From NCBI GenBank assembly GCA_023382675.1, contig JAHDWN010000015.1:62001-126000 (forward strand): a stretch of 64,000 nt of DNA, given 5' to 3'. Source of the DNA: Anaerolineae bacterium. Lineage in GTDB: Bacteria > Chloroflexota > Anaerolineae > Aggregatilineales > Phototrophicaceae. The notes below the pieces were generated by a model. That model worked only from the letters and a program-made list of their open reading frames with translations, had not been told where the DNA came from and did not search any database. The position numbers were made by a program, and so were the translations under genes. Positions 44,654 to 51,840 of the stretch are shown here, one piece after another (within the stretch, counting starts at the first letter, position 1; every line of letters starts with the position of its first letter).

Positions 44654-45616
44654 ATGACAGCGAAGCGACCACGGATTTGCGTCATCGTTAATCCCGTGTC
44701 AGGGGTTCAACGGACCGCCTTGGACGACATCACCAACTACTTCGCAGCACAACAAACCCATGAGTATGAGATTTGCGTCACCGAACGGGGTGGGGATGCC
44801 CGGCGGTTTGCCCAGCAGGCGGTTGCGCGGCAAGTCGATGTCGTCGCTGCTTATGGCGGGGATGGCACGATGATGGAAGTTGCCGAAGGGCTGCGCGAAA
44901 GTAGCGTGCCGATGGCGTTCTTGCCCGGTGGGACGGCTAACGTCATGGCGATTGAGCTTGGCATCCCTACCGATTTGTCAGCGGCGCTAGACCTCGCCCT
45001 CAATCCAACGCATCAGGTGCGTGTCATTGATATCGGCTGTGTTGATAATCAGTATTTCTTGCTGAGATCAGGGCTCGGCTACGAAGCTGAATTTTCTGCC
45101 GGCGCAGCCCGCGGGGCAAAATCGAAAAGTGGGCGTCTGGCGTATGTCATGAATGCGATCCGCAAGCTGCGCGATATGCGGCCCGTACGATACGTGATCA
45201 CCATCGATGGCGAAATCCACGTTCAACGCGGGATCACCTGTATGATCTGTAACTCGACCAGCATTGGTGTTCCCAACTTGCGGCTCGTGAGCGCCAGCGA
45301 TGTGAGCGATGGCTTGCTGGACGTGATTGTGATCCACAATGTGCGACCTGGAACAATCATCGGTCTTGTGATCGACATCCTGCGCGGCATCTTGCCGGGA
45401 GCGAAGAGCCGCGGGACTCAGAACACACACTGGCAGGGCCGAGAAGTGACCGTCACGATGAATCGACGCCAACTGGTTGCTCGCGATGGAGAACCGTTAA
45501 AGCGCGCGAAACGCATATCGGCACACATTGTGCCACAGGCGCTCAGAGTCATAGTACCTGCGACCACTTTGGAGACCTCTGTTGAGCATCTGGATCGAGA
45601 TCAGGCGGCTGTCTAA
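44654..45616 (+). CDS. YegS/BmrU-type lipid (diacylglycerol) kinase family protein
   Basis: A 320-residue protein of the diacylglycerol kinase catalytic family. Motifs: ICVIVNPVSGVQR at the N-terminus, DVVAAYGGDGTMMEVAEGL with the ATP-binding GGDGT at about 75-79, and AFLPGGTANVMAIELGIP. The C-terminal beta domain includes ITCMICNSTSIGVPNLRLVS and DGLLDVIVI. These enzymes phosphorylate lipid substrates such as diacylglycerol on the inner face of the membrane. The next gene begins 35 bases before this stop, so translation is coupled. Confidence 0.88.
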   Translation: MTAKRPRICVIVNPVSGVQRTALDDITNYFAAQQTHEYEICVTERGGDARRFAQQAVARQVDVVAAYGGDGTMMEVAEGLRESSVPMAFLPGGTANVMAIELGIPTDLSAALDLALNPTHQVRVIDIGCVDNQYFLLRSGLGYEAEFSAGAARGAKSKSGRLAYVMNAIRKLRDMRPVRYVITIDGEIHVQRGITCMICNSTSIGVPNLRLVSASDVSDGLLDVIVIHNVRPGTIIGLVIDILRGILPGAKSRGTQNTHWQGREVTVTMNRRQLVARDGEPLKRAKRISAHIVPQALRVIVPATTLETSVEHLDRDQAAV

Positions 45617-46154
45617 TCAACTGCGCACCCAAGGCTTATATCTCACATTTCTAGCAGCGGCTGATAAATTGTGGCGCTGGTTAACGGGGCAGCCTGTATG
45701 GCGCTTCAGTCGCATTACGCCCTCCATCTTGCTTGGCGGTCAGCCGGCACGCGGTGTTTGGGCGAAACTCTCGCGCGCGGGTGTCACCGGCGTCATCAAC
45801 ATGCGCGACGAGTACGACTATCATGCTGAGCTTGGCAGTTTACCGCTCGACTACCTGTATTTGCCGACCGTTGACAATACCGCCCCAACAATCGAACAAC
45901 TCGTCAGCGGAACGGCGTTTATCGAGCAGCAGGTCGAGCGGGGCGGTCGCGTGTACATCCACTGCTGGGAAGGGTTAGGGCGGGGGCCCTCCATGGTGGC
46001 GGCGTATCTGGTGCAGCAGGGCAAAACACCCGGCGAAGCCTGGGCGACCATCCGTGCCGTGCGCCCGTTCATTCGCCCGAATGAAACGCAAAAGCAGCGG
46101 CTCGACGAATTCGCCGCTTACATCGGCCAACCCCGGGAAGCCACCTTCTTGTGA
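45582..46154 (+). CDS. Dual-specificity protein phosphatase-like protein
   Basis: A 190-residue protein beginning at a TTG codon, since no ATG lies before the catalytic domain; GGAGA stands 6 bases upstream. The cysteine-phosphatase loop is HCWEGLGRGPS (C-x5-R), and the preceding general acid is likely the aspartate in LPTVDNTAPT. The earlier segment ILLGGQPARGVWAKLSRAGV is a typical PTP-fold entry. Such proteins dephosphorylate tyrosine/serine residues or phospholipids. Coupling with a lipid kinase gene points to a phosphatidylglycerophosphate or phosphoinositide-like substrate, but this is inference. It stops four bases before a convergent SDR gene. Confidence 0.85.
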   Translation: MSIWIEIRRLSNQLRTQGLYLTFLAAADKLWRWLTGQPVWRFSRITPSILLGGQPARGVWAKLSRAGVTGVINMRDEYDYHAELGSLPLDYLYLPTVDNTAPTIEQLVSGTAFIEQQVERGGRVYIHCWEGLGRGPSMVAAYLVQQGKTPGEAWATIRAVRPFIRPNETQKQRLDEFAAYIGQPREATFL

Positions 46155-46157
46155 GGA

Positions 46158-46940
46158 TTACCCTTGCAAGAGCGACTGTGCCCCATCGATCCAGATCTCA
46201 GTCCCGGTTATATGACTGGAGAGATCCGAGGCGAGAAAGAGCACCAGGTCGGCGACTTGTTCAGGCGTGCCTGGCCGACCATCTGTGAGGGGGATTTCCC
46301 CCATGGGGAATTCAACCCGTTGTCTCACTCTGTCGAGATTCTTGCGTTCGGTGTTGTCTCTGATTTTTGATTCAATCGCGCCCGGACAAATCACGTTGAC
46401 ACGAATACGAAAACGTGCCAGTTCCAGCGCCGTCATCTTGGCGAAGGCGACCTGGGCGGCTTTCGAACAGGCATACGCCGTCGCGCCGGTGTTGCTGAAC
46501 ATGCGCGTTCCATTGACTGACGACGTCACAATGACTGAGCCTCCCTGAGCTTTCAGATAGGGCACAGCGTATTTCAGCGTGAGAAACGTCCCTTTGAGAT
46601 TGACATTCAATGTCATGTCCCAGTCGTCAGGAGTCAAATCTTCCAGCGGTGCCCACACCCCGTTGATACCCGCGTTCGCGAACACGATGTCCAGCCGTCC
46701 GTAGGCGTCAATGAACTCCTGAATTGCTGCTTGCAGCTCGCCAGGCTTCGAGACATCGGCCAGCAGCGGCAGAGCGCCGCCGCCGCTGTCTGTGATGGTC
46801 TTTGCGGCGGAACGGACTTCATCTTCACTCCGGCCAAGCACGCCCACTTGCGCGCCCTCGTTTGCCAGGCGCTGTGCAGCCGCCAGTCCGATGCCGGAAC
46901 TACCGCCGGTGACGAGCGCAACACGATCCTTGAGCAGCAT
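46158..46940 (-). CDS. SDR-family oxidoreductase
   Basis: A 260-residue classical short-chain dehydrogenase. TGGSSGIG at about 11-18 binds NAD(P), NAG is at about 89-91, and the catalytic triad is S (VTSSVNG), Y and K (YACSKAA). The end (ITGTEIWIDGAQSLLQG) differs mildly from the usual VDGG. Substrate is unknown. It is the last gene of a minus-strand series that begins with the DUF2188 gene, 21 bases behind the CorA-like gene. Confidence 0.88.
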   Translation of the reverse strand: MLLKDRVALVTGGSSGIGLAAAQRLANEGAQVGVLGRSEDEVRSAAKTITDSGGGALPLLADVSKPGELQAAIQEFIDAYGRLDIVFANAGINGVWAPLEDLTPDDWDMTLNVNLKGTFLTLKYAVPYLKAQGGSVIVTSSVNGTRMFSNTGATAYACSKAAQVAFAKMTALELARFRIRVNVICPGAIESKIRDNTERKNLDRVRQRVEFPMGEIPLTDGRPGTPEQVADLVLFLASDLSSHITGTEIWIDGAQSLLQG

Positions 46941-46961
46941 GTCGTCGTTTCCCCTCTGGCG

Positions 46962-47969
46962 CTATAGCCAACCGCGGCGGCGCAGGAACAGATACATGCC
47001 CCCGGCAGAGAGGATCATCATACTCAGCACGAGCATAAACATCGTTCGTCCTGGAAAGGGCAATGCTACCGGTTCCGGCGTCGTAACGAAGTTTAGCTCG
47101 AACAGACCGGAGAAGAAGGTCAGCGGCAGAAAGATCATGGAAAAGACCGTGAGGCGATTGACCGCGTCCCCCATGCGTTTCGATTCCTGGTTCTCCATGA
47201 GGTTGAGTACATCGCCTGCCAGATCACGCTGCGCATCGATCAAGTCATAGACGCGGAGCAGACGCTCGTACAGGTGGCGAAAGAGATCACGGATTTCGTC
47301 TTCGGCCAGGCGGACTTCGCCAAGCACGTTGGAGAGCACTTCGCGCTGCGGTGCGATCATCTGACGCAAGGTGATGAGCTGCTGTTTGAGGCGATAAACA
47401 GGTTGGCGTACCTGTTTACCCTTGAGCGTTCCATACATCAATTGTTCTTCGTACTGGTTGAGCTGATTGCTCATACGATCCAGAAGCGGGTAGTAGGCAT
47501 CGATGGTGTTCTGGCAGGTGAGATACAGGAAATACTCTAGCCCGCGCTTCCAACTCTCCAGATCTTTGGCTGCTCGGTCATAGGCGTGCTCGACTGTTTC
47601 CGAGTCGGATGTGCGCACGGTGAGCAGAAAACGTTCGCCGATAATGCAGTGAATCTCCCTGCCCGCCGCTTTGAGTTGATGAATGTGCGGCTCAAATAGG
47701 GACAGGAATGTATAGGAAGGGTAGACCAGCAGCGATGGCCGCCGGTCTACGCGATAGAGATCTTCCATCACTGATGGACTGAGGTCAAAGAACTGACCAA
47801 GCCACTCCAGTTCGTCTGCAACCGGATCGACGATGTCGATCCACATGACATCACCATCGTTGTATGCCGCTTCAAGTTTGTCCTGCGGCAGGTTGCGCCG
47901 CAATACGAAGTCCTGATCGCCTTCGTCAAAGCAAGTAATGGGCGCAACCAATGAGCGTATCATAGTCAT
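46962..47969 (-). CDS. CorA-like divalent-cation transporter with altered GMN motif
   Basis: A 335-residue protein of the CorA/MIT family: an acidic cytoplasmic N-domain with WIDIVDPVADELEWLGQFFD, a long helical stretch (YDRAAKDLESWKRGLEYFLY through VRLAEDEIRDLFRHLYERLL), and two C-terminal membrane helices (LTVFSMIFLPLTFFSGLFEL and MFMLVLSMMILSAGGMYLF). The signature YGMN that follows the first helix in magnesium channels is here FELN, so the selectivity filter is altered. The final basic tail is kept. It may transport another ion or be a regulatory relative such as ZntB, which has variants at this position. It lies 27 bases downstream of a small membrane protein gene. Confidence 0.82.
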   Translation of the reverse strand: MTMIRSLVAPITCFDEGDQDFVLRRNLPQDKLEAAYNDGDVMWIDIVDPVADELEWLGQFFDLSPSVMEDLYRVDRRPSLLVYPSYTFLSLFEPHIHQLKAAGREIHCIIGERFLLTVRTSDSETVEHAYDRAAKDLESWKRGLEYFLYLTCQNTIDAYYPLLDRMSNQLNQYEEQLMYGTLKGKQVRQPVYRLKQQLITLRQMIAPQREVLSNVLGEVRLAEDEIRDLFRHLYERLLRVYDLIDAQRDLAGDVLNLMENQESKRMGDAVNRLTVFSMIFLPLTFFSGLFELNFVTTPEPVALPFPGRTMFMLVLSMMILSAGGMYLFLRRRGWL

Positions 47970-47996
47970 GAGCTTTTGTCGCTCGATGTCCTTCTG

Positions 47997-48173
47997 TTAT
48001 GTAGTTTCACGGTTGATCTGCGTAGAACCATGTTGTCTATTCAACCATGCCGTTAACAGGAGCGCCAGTGTTACCAGATGCCTCATCCAGCGCACCCACT
48101 TCGAGCGCACCGTAAAGTGGTCGAGGACAAGCCCCAGCAGGATGCCAGCAATCGACACATTAGCTGCGCGCAT
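47997..48173 (-). CDS. Small membrane protein overlapping the YtxH gene
   Basis: A 58-residue product from an ATG at 48173 that overlaps the preceding YtxH-type gene by 14 bases. It has one hydrophobic segment (VSIAGILLGLVLDHF), a basic stretch (VRSKWVRWMRH) and a second hydrophobic run (LVTLALLLTAWL). A weak GGGTG site is upstream. The overlap and spacing to the next gene are what one expects for a coupled small gene. It matches no family I know, and it could be spurious. Confidence 0.42.
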   Translation of the reverse strand: MRAANVSIAGILLGLVLDHFTVRSKWVRWMRHLVTLALLLTAWLNRQHGSTQINRETT

Positions 48174-48414
48174 TTTGCACCCGATCTTCAACATCGCGCC
48201 GTACATTCTCCGCCAGATCGCGCCCTGCCTTATAGGCGTCATCGATCTGTTCGCCCAACACCTTACGCACTTCTTCGCCTGAGCGAGGCGCGAGAAGAAG
48301 GGCGATGACCACCCCGAAGCTCAGGCTGATGGTTGTTGCCGCAAGAGCCAGCAAGAACTGCTGGCGTTGCGCGCGCACTTCTGCCTCTTTGCTGTAGTAC
48401 ATCCGATCTGACAT
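48160..48414 (-). CDS. YtxH-domain membrane-anchored stress protein
   Basis: An 84-residue protein from an ATG at 48414 with AAGGAG six bases upstream. One membrane helix (FLLALAATTISLSFGVVIAL) is followed by LLAPRSGEEVRKVLGEQIDD and RRDVEDRVQNAR, the exact YtxH pattern (GxLxAPxSGxExR). YtxH-type proteins are linked to general stress in Bacillus. It is in a cluster of stress proteins and lies 23 bases after the DUF2383 gene. Confidence 0.85.
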   Translation of the reverse strand: MSDRMYYSKEAEVRAQRQQFLLALAATTISLSFGVVIALLLAPRSGEEVRKVLGEQIDDAYKAGRDLAENVRRDVEDRVQNARS

Positions 48415-48437
48415 GATCAACTCCTTATGATGATAAG

Positions 48438-48914
48438 TTATCTGGACTCGTATTTGGTTTGCTGAGCACCTTTTATGTGGCTTAGTTCATTCCTTAGTTC
48501 ATCATAGTGTGTTTGCAAGATCTGGAAGACGGATGCTGGCAGCTCATGTTGGAGGACGGTCTCATAAACGTGGAGCACCATGTTTTCACCGCGAAGGCAT
48601 TCGGCAAGAATCAGGTTCTCATCTCCGCGGCTGGCTGCATTTGAAATGTCCAACCAGGCGTGACGGAATACCCCGGTTGCAACCCGTTCGCTAGCTGGTT
48701 CACCGCTCAGCGAGATGACGAATTTTTCCAGGTCATTGATGAACATCTGATGCCGACGAGTGAAGTTATTGAACTGTGGATACCAACCACTGTCCGTCAT
48801 GCCTTCTGCTGCACGCATGAAACCCATCACCGCATCTCGATTGATCTCAATGAGAGTATTCAAATTGCTAATCAGGCCGATATTGGTGTTGCTTGTCGTT
48901 AACATCATGCGCAT
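48438..48914 (-). CDS. DUF2383/ferritin-like four-helix bundle protein
   Basis: A 158-residue protein of the DUF2383 family (PA2169-type), seen in the start NIGLISNLNTLIEINRDAVM, GFMRAAEGMTDSGWYPQFNN, and the later RGDENLILAECLRGENMVLH, VYETVLQHELPASVFQILQT and HYDELRNELSHIK. The family is predicted to be a helical bundle related to ferritin and is commonly stress-induced. A TTG start at 48989 would add 25 residues but has no ribosome binding site; ATG at 48914 (or 48908, with GAGG at a better distance) is preferred. Confidence 0.75.
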   Translation of the reverse strand: MRMMLTTSNTNIGLISNLNTLIEINRDAVMGFMRAAEGMTDSGWYPQFNNFTRRHQMFINDLEKFVISLSGEPASERVATGVFRHAWLDISNAASRGDENLILAECLRGENMVLHVYETVLQHELPASVFQILQTHYDELRNELSHIKGAQQTKYESR

Positions 48915-49017
48915 GACCTCATTTGTACTTTGGCCTCGTGAACCAGAATAGCCTGGATTGAAGCTGAGAAAATCGGAGAGCTGGCGCAAATTGATCTAGG
49001 ACAGGTGGATGATCAGA

Positions 49018-49045
49018 ACGAGCGAGGCAGGGGAACCTCGCTCGT
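49018..49045 (-). terminator. Hairpin between the CsbD-like and DUF2383 genes
   Basis: ACGAGCGAGG (49018-49027) pairs with CCTCGCTCGT (49036-49045) over 10 bases with an 8-base loop, and three further pairs can form with one bulged A. It is 32 bases behind the CsbD-like stop on the minus strand. There is no U-tract, so it may only reduce readthrough or protect the upstream mRNA. Confidence 0.55.
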
Positions 49046-49076
49046 CTGAACAGGGGAAGCCTGGAAGATTGCTTGA

Positions 49077-49331
49077 TTACTTGAGGCGGCTCACAAGTTC
49101 ATCGATCTGGTGTTCCGCTTCTTCACGGGCCAGGCCGTAATGCTCCTGGATCTTGCCGACCAACTGCTCAAATCGCCCGCCGATTTCTTCCCATTCATCG
49201 TCGGTGATCTTGCCCCAGGTCGCGCGCAGTTCGCCTTTGAACTGCTTCCACTGCCCGGCGACCTGATCCCAACGTCCGGGATGCTTACGTTCGACCTGTT
49301 CACGATTGCTCATCGGTTTCTGGCTGCTCAT
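49077..49331 (-). CDS. CsbD-like stress protein
   Basis: An 84-residue, highly polar protein with the CsbD core WDQVAGQWKQFKGELRATWG, KITDDEWEEIGGRFEQLVGK and IQEHYGLAREEAEHQIDELV. CsbD belongs to the Bacillus SigB regulon, and the family is widespread in stress responses, but the molecular role is unknown. The start at 49331 has GAGG seven bases upstream and lies within the last 32 bases of the DUF2188 gene, so the two are coupled. Confidence 0.92.
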   Translation of the reverse strand: MSSQKPMSNREQVERKHPGRWDQVAGQWKQFKGELRATWGKITDDEWEEIGGRFEQLVGKIQEHYGLAREEAEHQIDELVSRLK

Positions 49332-49719
49332 CGTATGCCTCTTTCTCTACTTCATCGATCAGGTCGGCATGACTCCCGACCGACCCATCTTCCAAATAGA
49401 AGATGACATTCAAGCCTTCACCGCGCGCCAGCTCCAAGGCACGATTGCGCGCCTCTTCCTGTGTTTCAAAAAGACTGCTTGTTTGTTCAATGCCATCACG
49501 ACGAACAGCCCAGCCCTGGGTATGAGGCATTACATGGTAAGCATCGTTGATATTGCCGCCTTGCGCCCACTTCTTTGCCTGTGAGATGGCTATCATCAGT
49601 GCTGCGCTTTCGGCGTAGCCTTCATCCAGCAGCGCATCGAGAATTGCCATCGCTTTGGTGCGTGTGGGCGCATCCAGGCCACTCATCGCACCAGGATCCA
49701 TTTCCTGGCTCCAAGGCAT
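49300..49719 (-). CDS. DUF2188-domain protein
   Basis: A 139-residue protein whose C-terminal half is the DUF2188 domain: HVMPHTQGWAVRRDGIEQTS and SLFETQEEARNRALELARGE, then LNVIFYLEDGSV. The N-terminal half has a helical segment (TRTKAMAILDALLDEGYAES and AALMIAISQAKKWAQ). I chose the ATG at 49719 because GAGGAGGATCAG precedes it; 28 more in-frame residues upstream lack a site. The role is unknown, and it probably starts the minus-strand stress gene series. Confidence 0.8.
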   Translation of the reverse strand: MPWSQEMDPGAMSGLDAPTRTKAMAILDALLDEGYAESAALMIAISQAKKWAQGGNINDAYHVMPHTQGWAVRRDGIEQTSSLFETQEEARNRALELARGEGLNVIFYLEDGSVGSHADLIDEVEKEAYDEQPETDEQS

Positions 49720-49831
49720 CTGATCCTCCTCAGCTTTTCGCCACATCTTTCTCAGCTTATAGCGATTGCTCGTGCGCCGTATCGACCATTCTGGCGAAAT
49801 CATTATGGGTCAGGCGGGCGATATGGCTGTG

Positions 49832-50542
49832 CTAGCGACGGCGGTTGCTGCGCCCCATGATTGCAAGCACGTAATAGAGAACGCCGGCGATTGCCTGTGC
49901 TGCCCCCGCGACATACGTCCAGGCGGCGGAATTGAGCATAGCTCGCGCAGCTTGTTGTTCCTGTGAGGACGCGACGAAACCGTGCTCAGTCAGCATCTTC
50001 AGCGCGCGATTACTGGCGTCAAGTTCAACGGGCAGGGTGACGAGCGAAAAGATCGCGCTGCCACTAATCATGAGCACCCCGATCCAGGCAAGCGTCGAAC
50101 TCTGGAGGAATAGGCCGCCGCCGAAGATGATATAACCCAGTGTTGAAGCCACGCTGAGCACAGGTACAAGGCCGCTTCTCACCTTCATCCACAGGTAGCC
50201 ATCACGATCCTGCGCGGCATGGCCAATTTCATGAGCAGCGATACTCATGGAGGCGATGCTAGGCTGTTCGGCAACAGCGGGCGAAAGTCGCAGCACATTC
50301 TTCTGTGGGTCATAGTGATCGCTGAGTTGGCCAGGCGTTACTTCAAGCGAGACATCTGCCATACGCTCACTCGGCAGCAAGGCACGTGCTACATCGGCAC
50401 CAGTCAATCCACGTTCGTTCGCGACACGTGACCATTTGTTGTAGGTTGAGCGGATGCGCTGCTGCGCCCACATCGTCAAGAGGAGAGCGGGCAGAACCAA
50501 TATAAAGTACATCGGGTCCAGATACATACCTTGTCCGTACAT
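49832..50542 (-). CDS. YugP-type zinc metallopeptidase, membrane bound
   Basis: A 236-residue membrane protein with zinc motif HEIGHAAQ at about 103-110 and at least four hydrophobic segments (MYFILVLPALLLTMWAQ, SGLVPVLSVASTLGYIIFGG, LAWIGVLMISGSAIFSLVTL, AGAAQAIAGVLYYVLAI). This is the YugP family of neutral zinc peptidases. After the third of these comes LPVELDASNRALKMLTEHG with the likely further zinc ligand Glu. The ATG at 50542 has GGAG seven bases upstream; an in-frame ATG at 50593 lacks a site. Substrates unknown; the active site is expected at or in the membrane. Confidence 0.88.
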   Translation of the reverse strand: MYGQGMYLDPMYFILVLPALLLTMWAQQRIRSTYNKWSRVANERGLTGADVARALLPSERMADVSLEVTPGQLSDHYDPQKNVLRLSPAVAEQPSIASMSIAAHEIGHAAQDRDGYLWMKVRSGLVPVLSVASTLGYIIFGGGLFLQSSTLAWIGVLMISGSAIFSLVTLPVELDASNRALKMLTEHGFVASSQEQQAARAMLNSAAWTYVAGAAQAIAGVLYYVLAIMGRSNRRR

Positions 50543-50887
50543 CAGTGTTCTCCAGTCCAACGGGTCGATGAGAATGTGCACCATTGTGTCCATCAGCGCA
50601 GGTGCTGCAAAAGGTCAGAATGCACTATTCTTGAGCCAGTCAGATGGGGGATATTGACTTGAAATAGGCCAAGTGGGTGATAGATTTTGCCCGAGCGGCG
50701 CATGCCGCTGCAACTGAAAATGCTATATTGATGAGGAATCACCATAGTGCCTGTCGGAATCGATGTGTGAAAGTGTCGTTGACGTTATCAAGGCGCTAGC
50801 GAACAGGCAGGCCTGCAGTGTGCGCGACGGTGAGCCTGTCGTCAGGTTGTGAGGTGGCGGGCGCGCTTCATGGGAAGGAGGGGTTCT
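50543..50887. other. Intergenic region with a candidate extended minus-10
   Basis: This 345-base divergent region contains an extended minus-10 on the plus strand (TGCTATATT at 50721-50729) and just before it a small hairpin, AGCGGC and GCCGCT around GCAT (50694-50709). A TTGACT at 50654 has no good partner. Several TTG/ATG codons near the YugP start make its 5' end uncertain. I see no gene in this stretch. Confidence 0.35.
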
Positions 50888-51661
50888 ATGGGATCGGCTT
50901 ATCGCAATTTCAGCGTTCTGATCATTCTCATATTGCTTATGCTCCTATTCAACTCTCTGGGAAGTGGACATGCACAGAATGTACCCCTGCCAACGCCCTC
51001 GACCCCTTTCGCAGGGGTGGGGGAAGGGGTGAGTGATGCGGTGGATTTGACCGTGCAGGCCGCCGAAGGGACGGTAAGCTTCATCCAGGATTTGCTTATC
51101 CGCCTGAGCCAGCCGCCACGTTCGGATCTGGCACGGGTTTTGCTGCTGATCGGCGGAGTGTTGTTGTTGGTCGCCGGGTGGCGCATCTACGATTTTGTCA
51201 TCATCGTGGCCGGGGCCATCATTGGCGGTCTCGTTGCTACGGCGCTCGTCCCCGGTGACGGCGGTCTGATAGACATTGCCGCTTTCCTGGTCGGTGCCTT
51301 GATCGGTGTAGGGCTGGCGGTGGTCTTCTACTATGGTGCGGTGCTGCTGATCGGTGCCTATGTGGGAATCATGCTGGTTACGGCGTTTGCACTGGCGCTC
51401 GGCGCGGGCGGCGTCTCTGATATTGTTGTGCTGCTCGGCGCATTGGTTGGCGCGGTCATCATGCTCTCGCTCTCGTTTGAGTTCCTGGTACTGCTGTCGG
51501 CGCTGGTCGGTGCGCAGCTCATTGTGCAGGCGCTGGGGCTTGCTCCCATCTGGTTACTCCTGCTCATAATTCTGGGAGCGATCATTCAATTCGCGCTGGT
51601 GCGGGCGTTTCGCTACGAGTTTCGGCGCAGGCGGCGACCACTCTTTAGTCGCGCTGTGTAG
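50888..51661 (+). CDS. Membrane protein with glycine-rich TM198/DUF4203-like bundle
   Basis: A 257-residue protein. A signal-like segment (YRNFSVLIILILLMLLFNSL) is followed by a polar external stretch of about 65 residues (VPLPTPSTPFAGVGEGVSDA). Then about seven short hydrophobic helices occur, each with small residues (VLLLIGGVLLLVAGWRIYDF, VIIVAGAIIGGLVATALV, AAFLVGALIGVGLAVVFYYG and so on), ending in an Arg-rich tail. This is the pattern of the TM198/TM7S3-like DUF4203 fold. The start at 50888 follows AAGGAGGGG. Function unknown; proximity to stress genes may be chance. Confidence 0.65.
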   Translation: MGSAYRNFSVLIILILLMLLFNSLGSGHAQNVPLPTPSTPFAGVGEGVSDAVDLTVQAAEGTVSFIQDLLIRLSQPPRSDLARVLLLIGGVLLLVAGWRIYDFVIIVAGAIIGGLVATALVPGDGGLIDIAAFLVGALIGVGLAVVFYYGAVLLIGAYVGIMLVTAFALALGAGGVSDIVVLLGALVGAVIMLSLSFEFLVLLSALVGAQLIVQALGLAPIWLLLLIILGAIIQFALVRAFRYEFRRRRRPLFSRAV

Positions 51662-51840
51662 TATGGCCTGTGGATAACGCTAGAGGTGCAATCTTGCGCT
51701 CGCGAGTCTTTACAACAGCGGTGCAGAATCCCCCCGATACACCATCTGGTGTCTTTGTCATTGATATCTCATGGTTGCGTGTTATCTGGTGGTAGGTCAC
51801 ATCTAGGCATTATCCGGATTGCAGGAAGAGATTGAACGCC

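Noticed and set aside
51728-51765. ACACCA-TC-TGGTGT hairpin before the PAS kinase gene
   Set aside because: A two-base loop is too tight for a stable hairpin and no U-tract of note follows, so it was not listed as a terminator.
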